Shown one piece after another: positions 11,065 through 22,667 of a DNA stretch of 64,000 nucleotides. The notes under the pieces were generated by a model. The model was not told the DNA's origin, searched no databases, and saw nothing but the letters and a program-made list of their open reading frames with translations. The position numbers and the translations under genes were made by a program. The DNA comes from Sympetrum striolatum. Its lineage: Eukaryota; Arthropoda; Insecta; Odonata; Libellulidae. Numbering within the stretch: the stretch's first letter is position 1; each line of letters starts with the position of its first letter. The stretch covers positions 186,001 through 250,000 of the forward strand of contig CANPUZ010000036.1 in assembly GCA_947579665.1 (NCBI GenBank), given 5' to 3'.

Positions 11065-12143
11065 CGAGTGCAATGTAGCTTGCATACTGCAAGCAGATCG
11101 GCAATATTATTTTTATTTCGGCATTATATCGGGACGGTCCTCAAAAGAAAAAAAAAGATTTGAAAATATTCTTAAAATTCGCTTCAAATTTAGCGTCTGG
11201 CATCGAATCCGGGTCTTCCTGGTGAACTTACTAAGCGGCACAATAGAAGATCACTATATCTAACTATGTGTGAAAATTCAAGCAGAAATCTTTGCTACAA
11301 CTGCTTCAAACGACGTTCTACTTTTCACGAATGTAAATGGCTCTCTGGATTCGAACAAAGGACGATCGTGTGAATCTAGAACATGTTCCTGAAAAGTATC
11401 TATAATCTCTATCTGTATGCTGAATTTCAAGTTTCTATATATTTGGGAAATGGTTCCAAAAAATTCTTAAATATCGGATCATTTACTGATTGTAGAGACG
11501 CCTGGTGGTGAAACCAGAAAACATTGGTAGCTGTGAATTCACAGTTTGATTAGTAATGACTTGATCTTATCTTATGCAAAGTTTGAAGTCAATATCATAC
11601 CGGGAAGTACCTAAAATGTGTTTCCGTAATCTCCATAAGAAATGCATTGAGGAATGTAAATGGCCCTCTGGGATCGAACCAAGGACCATAAGGGAATATG
11701 AAAAATTTGATTATGAAATATAATTATGATATCTAACGCCATGCCGAATTTCAAGTTTCTATGCCATCGGAAAAGGGTCCAAAAAAAATCTTAAAAATCG
11801 CCACAATGCATTTTAAACGGCCGATTTTTGCCCCGACCTAGCATCGAACCAAGGATAATATTCGTAGATGTCTTTATGGTTTCCTTTAGATATGCATGGC
11901 ATCTAGCGGTCCCTCAAATTTCAACTCTCTCCTTTTCCGGCAAGTGCCTAAAAAAAATTTTCGAAAATCCCCGCCATGTAATCTTATGGGGAAAATCGCG
12001 ACTTTGGGGCCTTCTAGAATCGAACCCATGACACCGAGGTTCAAAGTAGGCTTTTTCCTGGAAGTTACACGTCATGGCCATAACGTCGTAAAAATTTCAA
12101 AGCAGTGGCACTTGTGGAACATGGTTAGAATTTTGATCCCCTA
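11065..12143 (-). repeat. TTCGA-box unit 10 (type I, B2), box d lost
   Basis: 1,079-bp copy whose 3' end reads CGAGTGCAATG, a variant shared with unit 20. The fourth box is replaced by CCTGGTGGTGAAACCAG (11501-11517): TTCGA is lost but a hairpin stem remains. Units 20, 23 and 28 share this change. Confidence 0.85.
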
Positions 12144-12216
12144 TGAATGTATATATATATCTATTATATATAGATGCTTCTCCGGATTCATTCATGTATC
12201 CATATATATATATATA
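12144..12216. repeat. Junction linker with CCGGA module
   Basis: TGAATGTATATA, a module copy, GTATCC and a (TA) run. Confidence 0.75.
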
Positions 12217-13320
12217 CGAGTAAAATGTTGCTTGCATACTGCAAGCAGATCGACAACACTAATTTCATATCGGCATCATATCGGGACGGACATCAAAAGA
12301 AAAAGAAAATTCAAAATATTCGTAGAATTCGCTGCAATTTAATCGCCTGGCAGCGAACCCCGGTCTTCCTGGTGTACTTACTATGCAGCAAAATAGAAGA
12401 TTACCATATCAAACTATGTGTGAAAATTCAAGCAAAACTATTAGGTGCAACTACCTCAAACGACGTCCTACTATTCACATGCACTCCTTATTTGAGAAAT
12501 TATAATGTGCTCTGGCATCGAACCCAGGAACAGCATGGTCTTATCTATTTTTTTTCTTAAACAAAGTGTTAATATACATCTTCCATCTAAGCAAGAGCTC
12601 CCTTACATATCGATAAATGCATAAAAAAATTATGAAAAGATACCCCATAGTATTATATATTGGGGATATATTTACCGCCCGGCATCGAACCCGGGTCTTT
12701 CAGGCAATACTTTCTATGCAGCACAAAAGAAAAACACCATCCCTAACCGCGTATGCAAATTCAAGCAGAAATATTGGTTACTACTGCCTCAAATGACGTC
12801 CTACTTTTCCTGTATATTCCTTATGAGAGAAACGTTATTGTGCTCTGGCTTCGAACCCAGGAACAGTACGGTCTTATGAAAATTTTTTTCTAAAACTTAT
12901 TTGTACCATACATCTTCCAGCCAAGCACGAACATCCTATCATTTCGATAAGTGCATCTAAAAAAATAATGAAAAACGGCTCCCATGTATTTTAAAGGGCA
13001 GATCTTTGCATCGTCCTAGCATCGAACCCAGGATATTTTTTGTAAAAGTCATTGATGTTTTCGAAAGTCCAAGACCATAAATATAGGCACCTTGAGTTTT
13101 ACTTCTCTACCTATCCAGAAAGTATTTTTTTTTAATTCCCGAAAATCAGGGCAATGCATTCAAACGGGAAAAATCGGGACTTTGGGGCCCTCTGGAATCG
13201 AACCTATGACACTGAGGATCAAAGTCTCTTTTTTCCTGGGGGTTTTACGTTATGGCCAATATGTCATAAAAATTTCAGATCAATGACGCTTGTAGTTTAG
13301 GCTGTGAATTTGTATCCTAT
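12217..13320 (-). repeat. TTCGA-box unit 11 (type II, B1)
   Basis: 1,104-bp copy with the alternative core. It is nearly identical to unit 32 (same orientation) and to unit 5 (inverted). The similarity continues into the linker downstream of the B end, so the linker was copied with the unit. Confidence 0.85.
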
Positions 13321-13388
13321 CTATCTATATAGGTATATATATGAATGAATCCGGAGAAGCATCTATATATAATAGATATATATATATA
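13321..13388. repeat. Junction linker with CCGGA module
   Basis: CTATCTATATAGG, then the module and a (TA) run. It is the same linker as after unit 32 (44952-45024) and, inverted, before unit 5. Confidence 0.8.
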
Positions 13389-14468
13389 GAGAGGATACAA
13401 ACTCACAGCCTAAACCACAAGAGTGATTGAGTTGAAATTTTTACGACATATTGGCCATAACGTGTAACCTCCAGAAAAATTGCGATTTTGAACCTCAGTG
13501 TCATGGGTTCGATTCCAGAGGGCCCCAAAGTCCCGATTTTTCCCGTTTAAATGCATTGCTTTGATTTTCGGGAATTTTTAAAAAATACTTCCCGGATAGG
13601 TAGAGAATCAAAACTCAAGGAGCCTATATATATGGCCATGATCTATCGAAAACATAAATGAGTTTTACGGAAAATATCCTGGGTTCGATGCTAGGTCGGG
13701 GCAAAAATCGGCCGTTTAAATTGCATTGTGTCGATTTTTAAGATTTTTTTTGGACCCTTTGCCGATGGCATGGAAACTTGAAATTCGGCATGGAGTTGGA
13801 GATCAATAATAAATTTCAGGATCAAATTTTACATATTCGCTGATGGTCGTTGGTTCGATCCCAGAGGACCTTTTAAATTCCTCAATGCATTTCTTACGGA
13901 GATAACGGAAACAAATTATAGGTACTTCCCGGCACGATAAAGACTTCAAACTTTGTATTATGAAAGATTAAGTGTATACAAATCAAACTGTGCATTCCCA
14001 GCTGTCAATGTGTCCTGGGTTCGACACCAGGCGTCTCTGCAATCAGTAACTGATCCGGTTTTCAATAATTATTTTGAACCCTTTCCCAACAATATAGAAA
14101 CTTAAAATTCGGAATGTAGATAGAGATCATAAATAACTTTCAGAAACATTTTTTACATTTCCATGATCGTCCTTGGTTCGAATCCAGAGAGCCATTTAAA
14201 TTCGTGAAAATTAGAACGTCTTTTGAGGCAGTTTTAGCCCATATTTCTTCTTGAATTTTCACACATAGTTAGAGATGGCGATTTTCTATTGTGCTGCATA
14301 GTAAGTTCGACAGTAAAGACCCGGGTTCGATGCCAGACGATGGAATTTCAGCGAATTTTAAGAAAAAATTTCAATCCATTTTTTTCTTTTGATGGCCGTC
14401 CCGATATGATGCCGACATGAAAATAGTGTTGTCGATCTGCTTGCAGTATGCAAGCAACATTTTACTCG
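13389..14468 (+). repeat. TTCGA-box unit 12 (type I, B1), reference copy
   Basis: Well-preserved 1,080-bp unit usable as the family reference. Motifs of the form GGTTCGANNCC start at 13506, 13682, 13852, 14018, 14175 and 14324, giving spacings of 176, 170, 166, 157 and 149 bp. Most monomers also share a poly-T tract, a CCCGG- or CCCAA-type element, the motif AACTTGAAATTCGGCAT and, downstream of the box, an ATTTAAATTC-like stretch. The six are therefore diverged copies of one ancestral monomer. The 3' end has the 7-bp hairpin GCTTGCA-GTA-TGCAAGC followed by AACATTTTACTCG. The form of the box matches the tRNA T-arm / RNA polymerase III B box. I see no complete tRNA cloverleaf, and no conserved long reading frame that could be a gene. 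Confidence 0.9.
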
Positions 14469-14513
14469 TATATATATAGGTATATCCGGAGAAGCGTCTA
14501 TATATAATAGATA

Positions 14514-15622
14514 TAGGGGATCAAAAGTTTTACCATGTTCCACAAGTGCCAAAGACTTGAAATTTTTTCGACGTATTGGCCATAACGTGTAACCTCCAGG
14601 AAAAAGCCGACATTGAACCTCGGTATCATGGGTTCGATTCCAGAAGGCCCCAAAGTCCCGATTTTCTCCATAAGGATACATGGTGGCGATTTTGAAAATT
14701 TTTTAAATAATACTTCCCGGACAGGTAGAGAATCGAAATTCAAGGAGCTTAGAGATATGGTCAATAACTATTATAAACATTAATGATTTCTAATGAGAAC
14801 GTCCTGGGTTCGACGCTAGGACGATGCAAAAATCCCGCATTTAAAATGCATGGGGATAGTTTTTCATTAATTTTTTTGATGCACTTACCGGAATGTAAGG
14901 AACTTTTCGCTCAGCTGGAAGATATATATTAAGAATTGGATTCAGAAAAAAATTTCTTAAGCCCGTACTATTCCTGGGTTCGATGCCAGAGCACATTAAC
15001 ATTTCTCTCTTAAGGAATATAAGGGAAAAGTAGGACGCCGTTTGAGGCAGTTGCAGCCAATATTTCTGCTCGAATTTTCACACATAATTAGAGATAGTGA
15101 TCTTCTATTATGTTGCATAGGAAGAATTACCAGAAAGATCCGGGTTCGACGCCGGGCGTTAAATATGTCTCCCGTTTAAAATACATAGGGTTAATATTTC
15201 ATTATTTTTTTGATGCACTTATCGAAATGATAGGAAGTTCGTACTCGGCTGGAAGATGTATGAAAAGAATTGGTTTTAGAAAAAAAATCAGATAACACCG
15301 TACTATTCCTGGGTTCGATACCAGAGCACATTAGCATTCTATCATAAGGAATATAAGGGAAACGTAGGACGTCGTTTGAGGCAGTTGCAGTTAATATTTC
15401 TACTTGAATTTTCACACATAGTTACAGATGGTGATCTTCTATGGTTCTGCATAGTAAGTATGACCGGGAAGACCTGGGTTCGATGCCAGACGAATAAATT
15501 GCAGCGGAAATTAAGAATATTTTCTAACCATTTTTTTTTCTTTTGAGGACTCACTCTATGTGATGCCGACAAAAAACTTTTGTTATCGATGTGCTTGCAG
15601 TATGCAAGCAACATTTTACTCG
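14514..15622 (+). repeat. TTCGA-box unit 13 (type II core, B2)
   Basis: 1,109-bp copy joining the alternative core to the GGGGATC 5' end. One monomer contains GCTCAGCTGGAAG (14909-14921), which resembles a tRNA D-arm / A box, 68 bp upstream of the box at 14977. The fourth box forms a perfect hairpin CCGGGTTCGACGCCGGGC-like stem. Confidence 0.85.
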
Positions 15623-15685
15623 TCTATTATATATAGATGCTTCTCCGGATTCACTCATGATGTACCCAGATACCCAGATACCCAG
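15623..15685. repeat. Junction linker with module and (CCCAGATA)n
   Basis: Module (TTCTCCGGATTCACTCATG) and then about three copies of an 8-bp CCCAGATA repeat leading directly into GGATAC. Confidence 0.8.
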
Positions 15686-16754
15686 ATAGGATACTAATTC
15701 ACAGCCTAAACTACTAGCGTCATTGATCTGAAATTTTTATGACATATTGGCCATAACGTGAAACCCCCAGGAAAAAGCCGACTTTGATCCTCAGTGTCAT
15801 GGGTTCGATTCCAGAGGGCCCCAAAGTCGCGATTTTCCCCATAAGACTACATGGCGGGGATTTTCGAAAATTTTTTTGAGGCACTTTCCGGAAAAGTAGA
15901 GAGTTGAAATTCAAGGGATCGCTAGAAGCCGTGCAAATCCAACGTAAATCAGAAAGATATCGCCGAATATGGTCCATGGTTCGATGCTAGGTCGGGGCAA
16001 AAATCGGCCGTTTAAAATGCATTGCGGATATTTTCAAAAATTTTTTTGGATCCTTTCCCGATAACATGGATACTTGAAACTCGGCACGTCGATAGATATC
16101 ATAAATATATTTCGTAATCAAATTTTACATGTTCGCTGATGGTCCTTGGTTCGATCCTAGAGGGGCATTTGCATTTCTCAATGCATTCCTTACGGAGATA
16201 ACGGAAACAAAATTAAGGTACTTCCCGGCATGCTATCGACTTCAAACTTTGCATGATACAAGAAAAAGTCTTTACAAATCAAACTTTGCATTCACAGCTT
16301 ACAATATGAACTGGGTTCGACACCAGGTGTCTCTGCAATCAGAAGTTGATCCGATTTTTAGGAATTATTTTTATACCTTTCCCAATAATATAGAAATTTG
16401 AAATTCGGCATATAGATAGAGATCATAAATAACTTTCAGAAATATCTTTTAGATTTCCAAGATCGTCCTTGGTTCGAATCCAGAGAGCCATTTACATTCG
16501 TGATAATTAGAACGTCTTTTGAGGCAGTTGTAGCCAATATTTCTGCTTGAATTTTCACACATGGTTAGAGATGATGATCTTCTATTGTGCTGCATAGTTA
16601 GTTCACCAGTAAGACCCGGGTTCGATGCCAGACGATGAAATTGTATCGAATTTTAAGAAAAATTTCAATCCTTATTTTTTTTCTTTTGAGGAGCGTACCG
16701 ATATGAAATTAGTATTGCCGATCTGCTTGCAGTATGCAAGCTACATTTTACTCG
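15686..16754 (+). repeat. TTCGA-box unit 14 (type I, B1)
   Basis: 1,069-bp copy with all six boxes. The third reads GGTTCGATCCTAGAGGG. It is slightly short because of small deletions near the 3' end. Confidence 0.85.
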
Positions 16755-16831
16755 TATATATATATATATATCTATTATATATAGATGCTTCTCCGGATTC
16801 ATTCATATATATTGCTATATAGCTATATAGA
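16755..16831. repeat. Junction linker with module and CTATATAG
   Basis: (TA)n, module in the TCTATTATATATAGATGC orientation, then CTATATAGCTATATAG before GGATAC. Confidence 0.75.
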
Positions 16832-17936
16832 TAGGATACAAATTCACAGGCTAAACCACGAGCGTCATTGACTTGAAATTTTTATGACATATTGGCCATA
16901 ACGTGAAACCCCCAGGAAAAAAGCGACTTTGATCCTCAGTGTCATAGGTTCGATTCCAGAGGGCCCCAAAGTCCCGATTTTTCCCGTTTAAATGCATTGC
17001 CGTGATTTTCGGGAATTTAAAAAAAATACTTTCCGGATAGGTAGAGAAGTAAAACTCAAGGAGCCTATATTTATGGTCTTGGACTTTTGAAAACATCAAT
17101 GACTTTCACAAAAAATATCCTGGGTTCGATGCTAGGACGATGCAAAGAACTGCCCTTTAAAATACATGGGAGCTGTTTTTCATTATTTTTTTTGATGCAC
17201 TTCTCGAAATAATAGGAAGTTCGTGCTAAGCCGGAAAGTGTAAGGTAACAATTGGTTTAAGAAAAAAATTTTCAGAAGACCGTACTATTCCTGGGTTCGG
17301 TGCCAGAGCACATTAACATTTCTCTCTTAAGGAATATAAGGGAAAAGTAAGACTTCGATTGAGGCAGTTGCAGCCTATATTTCTGCTTGAATTTTCGCAC
17401 ATAGTTAAAGAATAATATCTTCTATAATGTTGCATAGGAAGTTTCACCAGAAAGACCCGGGATCGATGCCGGGCGGTAAATATGTCTCCCGTTTAAAATA
17501 CATAGGGTTAGTATTTCATTATTTTTTTGATGCACTTATCGAAATGATAGGAAGTTCGTGCTTGGCCGGAAGATGTATGGTTAAAACAGGTTTAAGAAAA
17601 CAGTTTTCAGAAGACCGTAATATTCCTGGGTTCGATGCCAGACCACATTAACATTTCTCTCATAAGAAATATAAGGGAAAGGTAGGACGTCGTTTGATGC
17701 AGTTGCAGTTGATATTTCTGCTTGTATTTTCACAGATAGTTAGAGATGGTGATATTCTATTGTGCTCTATAGTAAGTATCACCAAGAAGACCCGAGTTCG
17801 ATGCCGGACGAATAAATTGCAGCGAATAATCAGAATATTTTCAATCCTATTTTTTTCTTTTGACGGCCTTCCCGATATGATGACATGAAATTAGTGTTGT
17901 CCATCTGCTTGCAGTATGCAAGCTACATTTTACTCG
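16832..17936 (+). repeat. TTCGA-box unit 15 (type II, B1)
   Basis: 1,105-bp copy. The third box is mutated to GGTTCGGTGCC, the fourth to GGGATCGATGCC and the sixth to GAGTTCGATGCC. It abuts unit 16 tail to tail through TATATATA. Confidence 0.85.
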
Positions 17937-17946
17937 TATATATATA

Positions 17947-19025
17947 CGAGTAAAATGTAGCTTGCATACTGCAAGCAGATCGACAACACTAATTTCATGT
18001 CGGCATCATATCGGGACGGCCCTCAAAGAAAAAAAAACGGATTGAAAATATTCTTAAAATTCGCTGCAAATTTCATCGTCTGGCATCGAACCCGTGTCTT
18101 ACTGGTGAACCTACTATGAAGCACAATAGAAGATCACCATCTCTAACTATGTGTGAAAATTGAAGCAGAAATATTGGCTACAACTGCCTCAATAGACGTT
18201 CTAATTTTCACGAATGTAAATGGCTGTCTGGATTCGAACCAAGGACGATCTTGAAAATGTAAAAGATGTTTCGGAATGTTATTTATGATTTCTACCCATA
18301 TGCCGAATTTCAAATTTCTATATTATTGGGAAAGGTTTCAAAATAATTCCTAAAAATCGGATCAACTTCTGATTGTAGAGACACCTGGTGTCGAACCCAG
18401 GACATATTGTAAGCTGTGAATTCACAGTTTGATTTGTAAAGAATTGTTCTTGTATCTTGCAAAGTTTGAAGTCGATAGCATGCCGGGAAGTACCATAATT
18501 TTGTTTCCGTTATCTCCGTAAGAAATGCATTGAGAAGTGCAAATGGCTCTCTGGGATCGAACCAAGGACCATCAGCGAACATGTAAAATTTGATTATGAT
18601 ATAATTTCATGATATCTATCCACGTGCCGAATTTCAAGTTTCCATGCCATTGGAAAAGGATCCAAAAAAAATCTTCAAAATCGCCGCAATACATTTTAAA
18701 CGGCCGATTTTTGCCCCAACGTAGCATCGAACCATGGACCATATTCGGCGATGTCTTTTTTATTTTCGTTGGATATGCTTGGCTTCTAGCGATCCCTGGA
18801 ATTTCAACTCTCTCCTTTTCCGGGAAGTGCCTCAAAAAAATTTTCGAAAATCCCTGCCATGTAATCTTATGGGGAAAATCGCGACTTTGGGGCCTTCTGG
18901 AATCGAACCCATGACACCGAGGTTCAAAGTCGGCTTTTTCCTGGAGGTTACACGTCATGGCCATAACGTCGTAAAAATTTCAAGTCAATGACGCTTTTGG
19001 TTTAGCCTGTGAATTTGTATCCTAT
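17947..19025 (-). repeat. TTCGA-box unit 16 (type I, B1)
   Basis: 1,079-bp copy. Its B end runs directly into a (TATCTGGG)n microsatellite. The region near the B end has a subfamily trait, GTTACACGTCATGGCC, also found in units 10, 26 and 30. Confidence 0.85.
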
Positions 19026-19232
19026 CTGGGTATCTGGGTATCTGGGTATCTGGGTATCTGGGTATCTGGGTATCTGGGTATCTGGGTATATATATGAATG
19101 AATCCGGAGAAGCATCTATATATAATAGATAGATGCTTCTCCGGATTCATTCATGTATCCATATATATCTATTATATATAGATGCTTCTCCGGATTCATT
19201 CATATATATAGCCATATAGCTATATAGCCATA
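19026..19232. repeat. Junction linker: (TATCTGGG)n plus modules in both orientations
   Basis: About eight tandem copies of the 8-mer TATCTGGG (to about 19088). They are followed by a module, an inverted module sharing its ATAGA hairpin, a further module and CTATATAG repeats. This is among the longest linkers, at 207 bp. Confidence 0.85.
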
Positions 19233-20308
19233 CGAGTAAAATGTAGCTTGCATACTGCAAGCAGATCGACAACACTATTATCATGTGGGCATCATATCGG
19301 GACGGCCATCAAAAGAAAAAAAAGGATTGAAATTTTTCTTAAAATTCGCTGAAATTCCATCGTCTGGCATCGAACCCGGGTCTTTACTGAGAACTTACTA
19401 TGCAGCACAATAGAACATCACCATTTCTAACTATGTGTGAAAATTCAAGCAGAAATATGGGCTACAACTGTCTCAAAAGACGTTCTAATTTTCACGAAAT
19501 TAAATGGCTCTCTGGATTCGAACCAAGGACGATCTTGGAAATCTAAAAAATGTTTCTGAAAGTTATTTATGATCTCTATCTATATGCCGAATTTGAAGTT
19601 TCTATATTATTGGCAAAGGTTTCAAAATAATTCCTAAAAATCGGATCAACTTCTGATTGCAGAGACACCTGGTGTCGAACCCATGACACAATGATAGCTG
19701 TGAAAGCAGTGTTTGAATTGTATGGACTTGATCTTTCTATATGCAAAGTTTGAAGTCGATATCGTCCCGGGAAGTACCTAAAATTTGTTTCCGTTATCTC
19801 TGTAAGAAATGCATTGAGGAATTTAATGTCCCTCTGGGATCGAACCAAGGACCATCAGCGAATATGTAAAATTCGATTATGATATATTTTTATGGTATCT
19901 AACCTCATACCGAATTTTAAGTTTCTATGCCATCGGAAAAGGGTCCAAAGAAAATCTTAAAAATCGCCACAATGCATTTTAAACGGCCGATTTTTGCCGT
20001 GACCTAGCATCGAACAAAGGATAATATTCGTAGATGTCTTTATGGTTTTCTTTAGATATGCACTGCATCTAGCGATCCCTTGAATTTCATCTCTCTCCTT
20101 TCCCGGGAAGTGCCTCAAAAAAATTTTCGAAAATCCCTGCCATGTATTCTTATGGAGAAAATCGCGACTTTGGGGCCTTCTGGAATCGAACCCATGACCC
20201 CGAGAATCAATGTCGGCTTTTTCCTGGAGGTTACACGTTATGGCCAATATGTCGTAAAAATTTCAAGTCAATGACGCTTGTGGTTTAGCCTGTGAATTTG
20301 TATCCTAT
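19233..20308 (-). repeat. TTCGA-box unit 17 (type I, B1)
   Basis: 1,076-bp copy with recognisable motifs at all six box positions. Its B end opens into an expansion of CTATATAG. Confidence 0.85.
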
Positions 20309-20402
20309 CTATATAGCTATATAGCTATATAGCTATATATATGAATGAATCCGGAGAAGCATCTATATATAATAGATAGCTATATAGCTATATAGCTATA
20401 TA
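20309..20402. repeat. Junction linker: (CTATATAG)n flanking a module
   Basis: CTATATAG repeats on both sides of one module, between two B ends. The arrangement is nearly palindromic. Confidence 0.8.
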
Positions 20403-21513
20403 GATAGGATACAAATTCACAGGCTAAACTACAAGCGGCATTGCCTTGAAATTTTTATGACGTATTGGCCATAACGTGAAACCCCCAGGAAAAAAGCGAC
20501 TTTGATCCTCAGTGTCATAGGTTCGATTCCAGAGGGCCCCAAAGTCCCGATTTTTCCCGTTTAAATGCATTGCCGTGATTTTCGGGAATTAAAAAAAAAT
20601 ACTTTCCGGATAGGTAGAGGAATAAAACTCAAGGTGCCTATATTCATGGTCTTGGACTTTCGAAAACATCAATGACTTTCACAAAAAATATCCTGGGTTC
20701 GATGCTAGGTCGATGCAAAGATCTGCCCTTTAAAATACATGGGAGCTGTTTTTCATTATTTTTTTTGATGCACTTCTCGAAATAATAGGAAGTTAGTGCT
20801 TAGCCGGAAAGTGTAAGGTAGGAATTGGTTTAAGAAAAAAAATTTCGTAAGACCGTACTATTCCTGGGTTCGATGCCAGAGCACATTAACATTTCTTTCA
20901 TAAGGAATGTAAGGGAAAAGTAAGACTTCGATTGAGGCAGTTGCAGCCAATATATCTGCTTGAATTTTCGCACATAGTTAAAGATTAATATCTTCTATAA
21001 TTTTGCATAGGAAGTTTTACCAGAAAGACCCGGGTTCGATGCCGGGCGGTAAATATGTCTCCCGTTTAAAATACATAGGGTTAGTATTTCATTATTTTTT
21101 TGATGCACTTATCAAAATGATAGGAAGTTCGTGCTTGGCTGGAAGATGTATGGTTATAACTGGTTTAAGAAAACAGATTTCAGAAGACCGAACTATTCCT
21201 GGGTTCGATGCCAGAGCACATCAACATTTCTCTCATAAGAAAAATAAGGGAAAAGTAGGACGTCGTTTGAGGCAGTTGCAGATAATATTTCTGCTTGAAT
21301 TTTCGCAGATAGTTAGAGATGGTGATCTTCTATTGTGCTGCATAGTAAGTATCACCAGGAAGACCCGGGTTCGATGCCGGACGAATACATTGCATCGAAT
21401 AATCAGAATATTTTCATTCCATTTTTTTTTCTTTTTACGGCCTTCCCGATATGATGCCGACACGAAATTAGTGTTGTCGATCTGCTTGCAGTATGCAAGC
21501 TACATTTTACTCG
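20403..21513 (+). repeat. TTCGA-box unit 18 (type II, B1)
   Basis: 1,111-bp copy, the longest regular unit. Loss of stop codons in one frame leaves a 207-codon open frame (21003-21626) crossing the unit boundary. I read it as accidental because it covers several non-coding monomers and the junction. Confidence 0.85.
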
Positions 21514-21579
21514 TATATATATATAGATGCTTCTCCGGATTCATTCATGTATCCATATATATATTCATATATATATATA

Positions 21580-22657
21580 GAGAGGATACAAACTCACAGG
21601 CCAAACCAAAAGCGTCAATGACTTGAAATTTTTACGACATATTGGCCATAGAATGTAACCGCCAGAAAAATTGCGATTTTGATTCTCAGTGTCATGGGTT
21701 CGATTCCAGAGGGCCCCAAAATCTCGATTTTTCCCGTTTAAATGCATTGCTTTGATTTTCGGGAATTTTTAAAAAATACTTCCGGGATAGGTAGAGAATC
21801 GAAAATCTAGGAACCTTTATATATGGTCATGATCTATCGAAAACATAAATGAGTTTTAAGGAAAATATCCTGGGTTCGATGCTAGGTCGAGGCAAAAATC
21901 GGCCGTTTAAAATGTATTGTGGCGATTTTTAAGATTTTTTTTGGACCCCTTCCCGATGGCATGGAAACTTGAAATTCGGCATGGAGTTGGAGATAATAAA
22001 TATGTTTCATAATCAAATTTTACATATTCGCTGATGGTCCTTGGTTCGATCCCAGGGCGCCATTTACATTTCTCAATGCATTTCTTATGGAGATAACGGA
22101 AACAAATTTTAGGTACTTCCCGGCATGCTATCGACTTAAAACTTAGCATGATAGAAGAACCAGTGTTAACAAATCAAACTAAGCATTCATAGCTATCAAT
22201 GTGTCCTGGGTTCGACACCAGGTGTCTCTGCAATCAGAAGTTGATCCGATTTTTAGGAATTATTTTGAAACCTTTCCCAATAATATAGAAACTTGAAATT
22301 TGGCATATGGATTGAGATCATTGATAAATTTCAGAAAGATTTTTTAAATTTCCAAGATCGTCCTTGGTTCGAGTCCCGAGAGCCATTTACATTCGTGAAC
22401 ATTAGAGCGTCTTTTGAGGTAGTTGTAGCCAATATTTCTGCTTGAATTTTCACACATAGTTAGAGATGGTGATCTTCTATTGTGCTACATAGTAAGTTCA
22501 CCAGTAAGATCCGGGTTCGATGCCAGACGATGAAATTTCAGCGAATTTATAAAAAAATTAAACCTTTTTTTTTTCTTATGAGGACCGTCCCGATGTGATG
22601 CCGATATGAAATTAGTATTGCCGATCTGCTTGCAGTATGCAAGCTACATTTTACTCG
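21580..22657 (+). repeat. TTCGA-box unit 19 (type I, B1)
   Basis: 1,078-bp copy meeting unit 20 tail to tail through TATATATA. The third monomer reads CCAGGGCGCC after its box, a change shared with unit 38. Confidence 0.85.
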
Positions 22658-22667
22658 TATATATATA

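Noticed and set aside
11896..12342. 148-codon open frame as a gene
   Set aside because: It runs through the B2 end of unit 10, the linker and the start of unit 11; not conserved as coding sequence.
13500..13530. Functional tRNA genes at the TTCGA boxes
   Set aside because: Only the T-arm-like part is present. I could not find acceptor, D and anticodon arms at tRNA spacing.
13389..14468. CENP-B box in the monomers, suggesting centromeric satellite
   Set aside because: TTCG is present, but the required A and CGGG at the correct spacing are not found in the boxes I checked.
13389..14468. Hammerhead ribozyme in the repeat
   Set aside because: No CTGANGA / CGAAAC pair was found by eye. CTGATGG near box c does not fit the conserved core.
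19026..19090. Telomeric repeat
   Set aside because: The 8-mer TATCTGGG is not a known arthropod telomere repeat. It is short, internal and tied to unit junctions.
21003..21626. 207-codon open frame as a gene
   Set aside because: It spans three monomers, the terminal hairpin and a linker of unit 18. Other copies interrupt it with stops and it has no domain.
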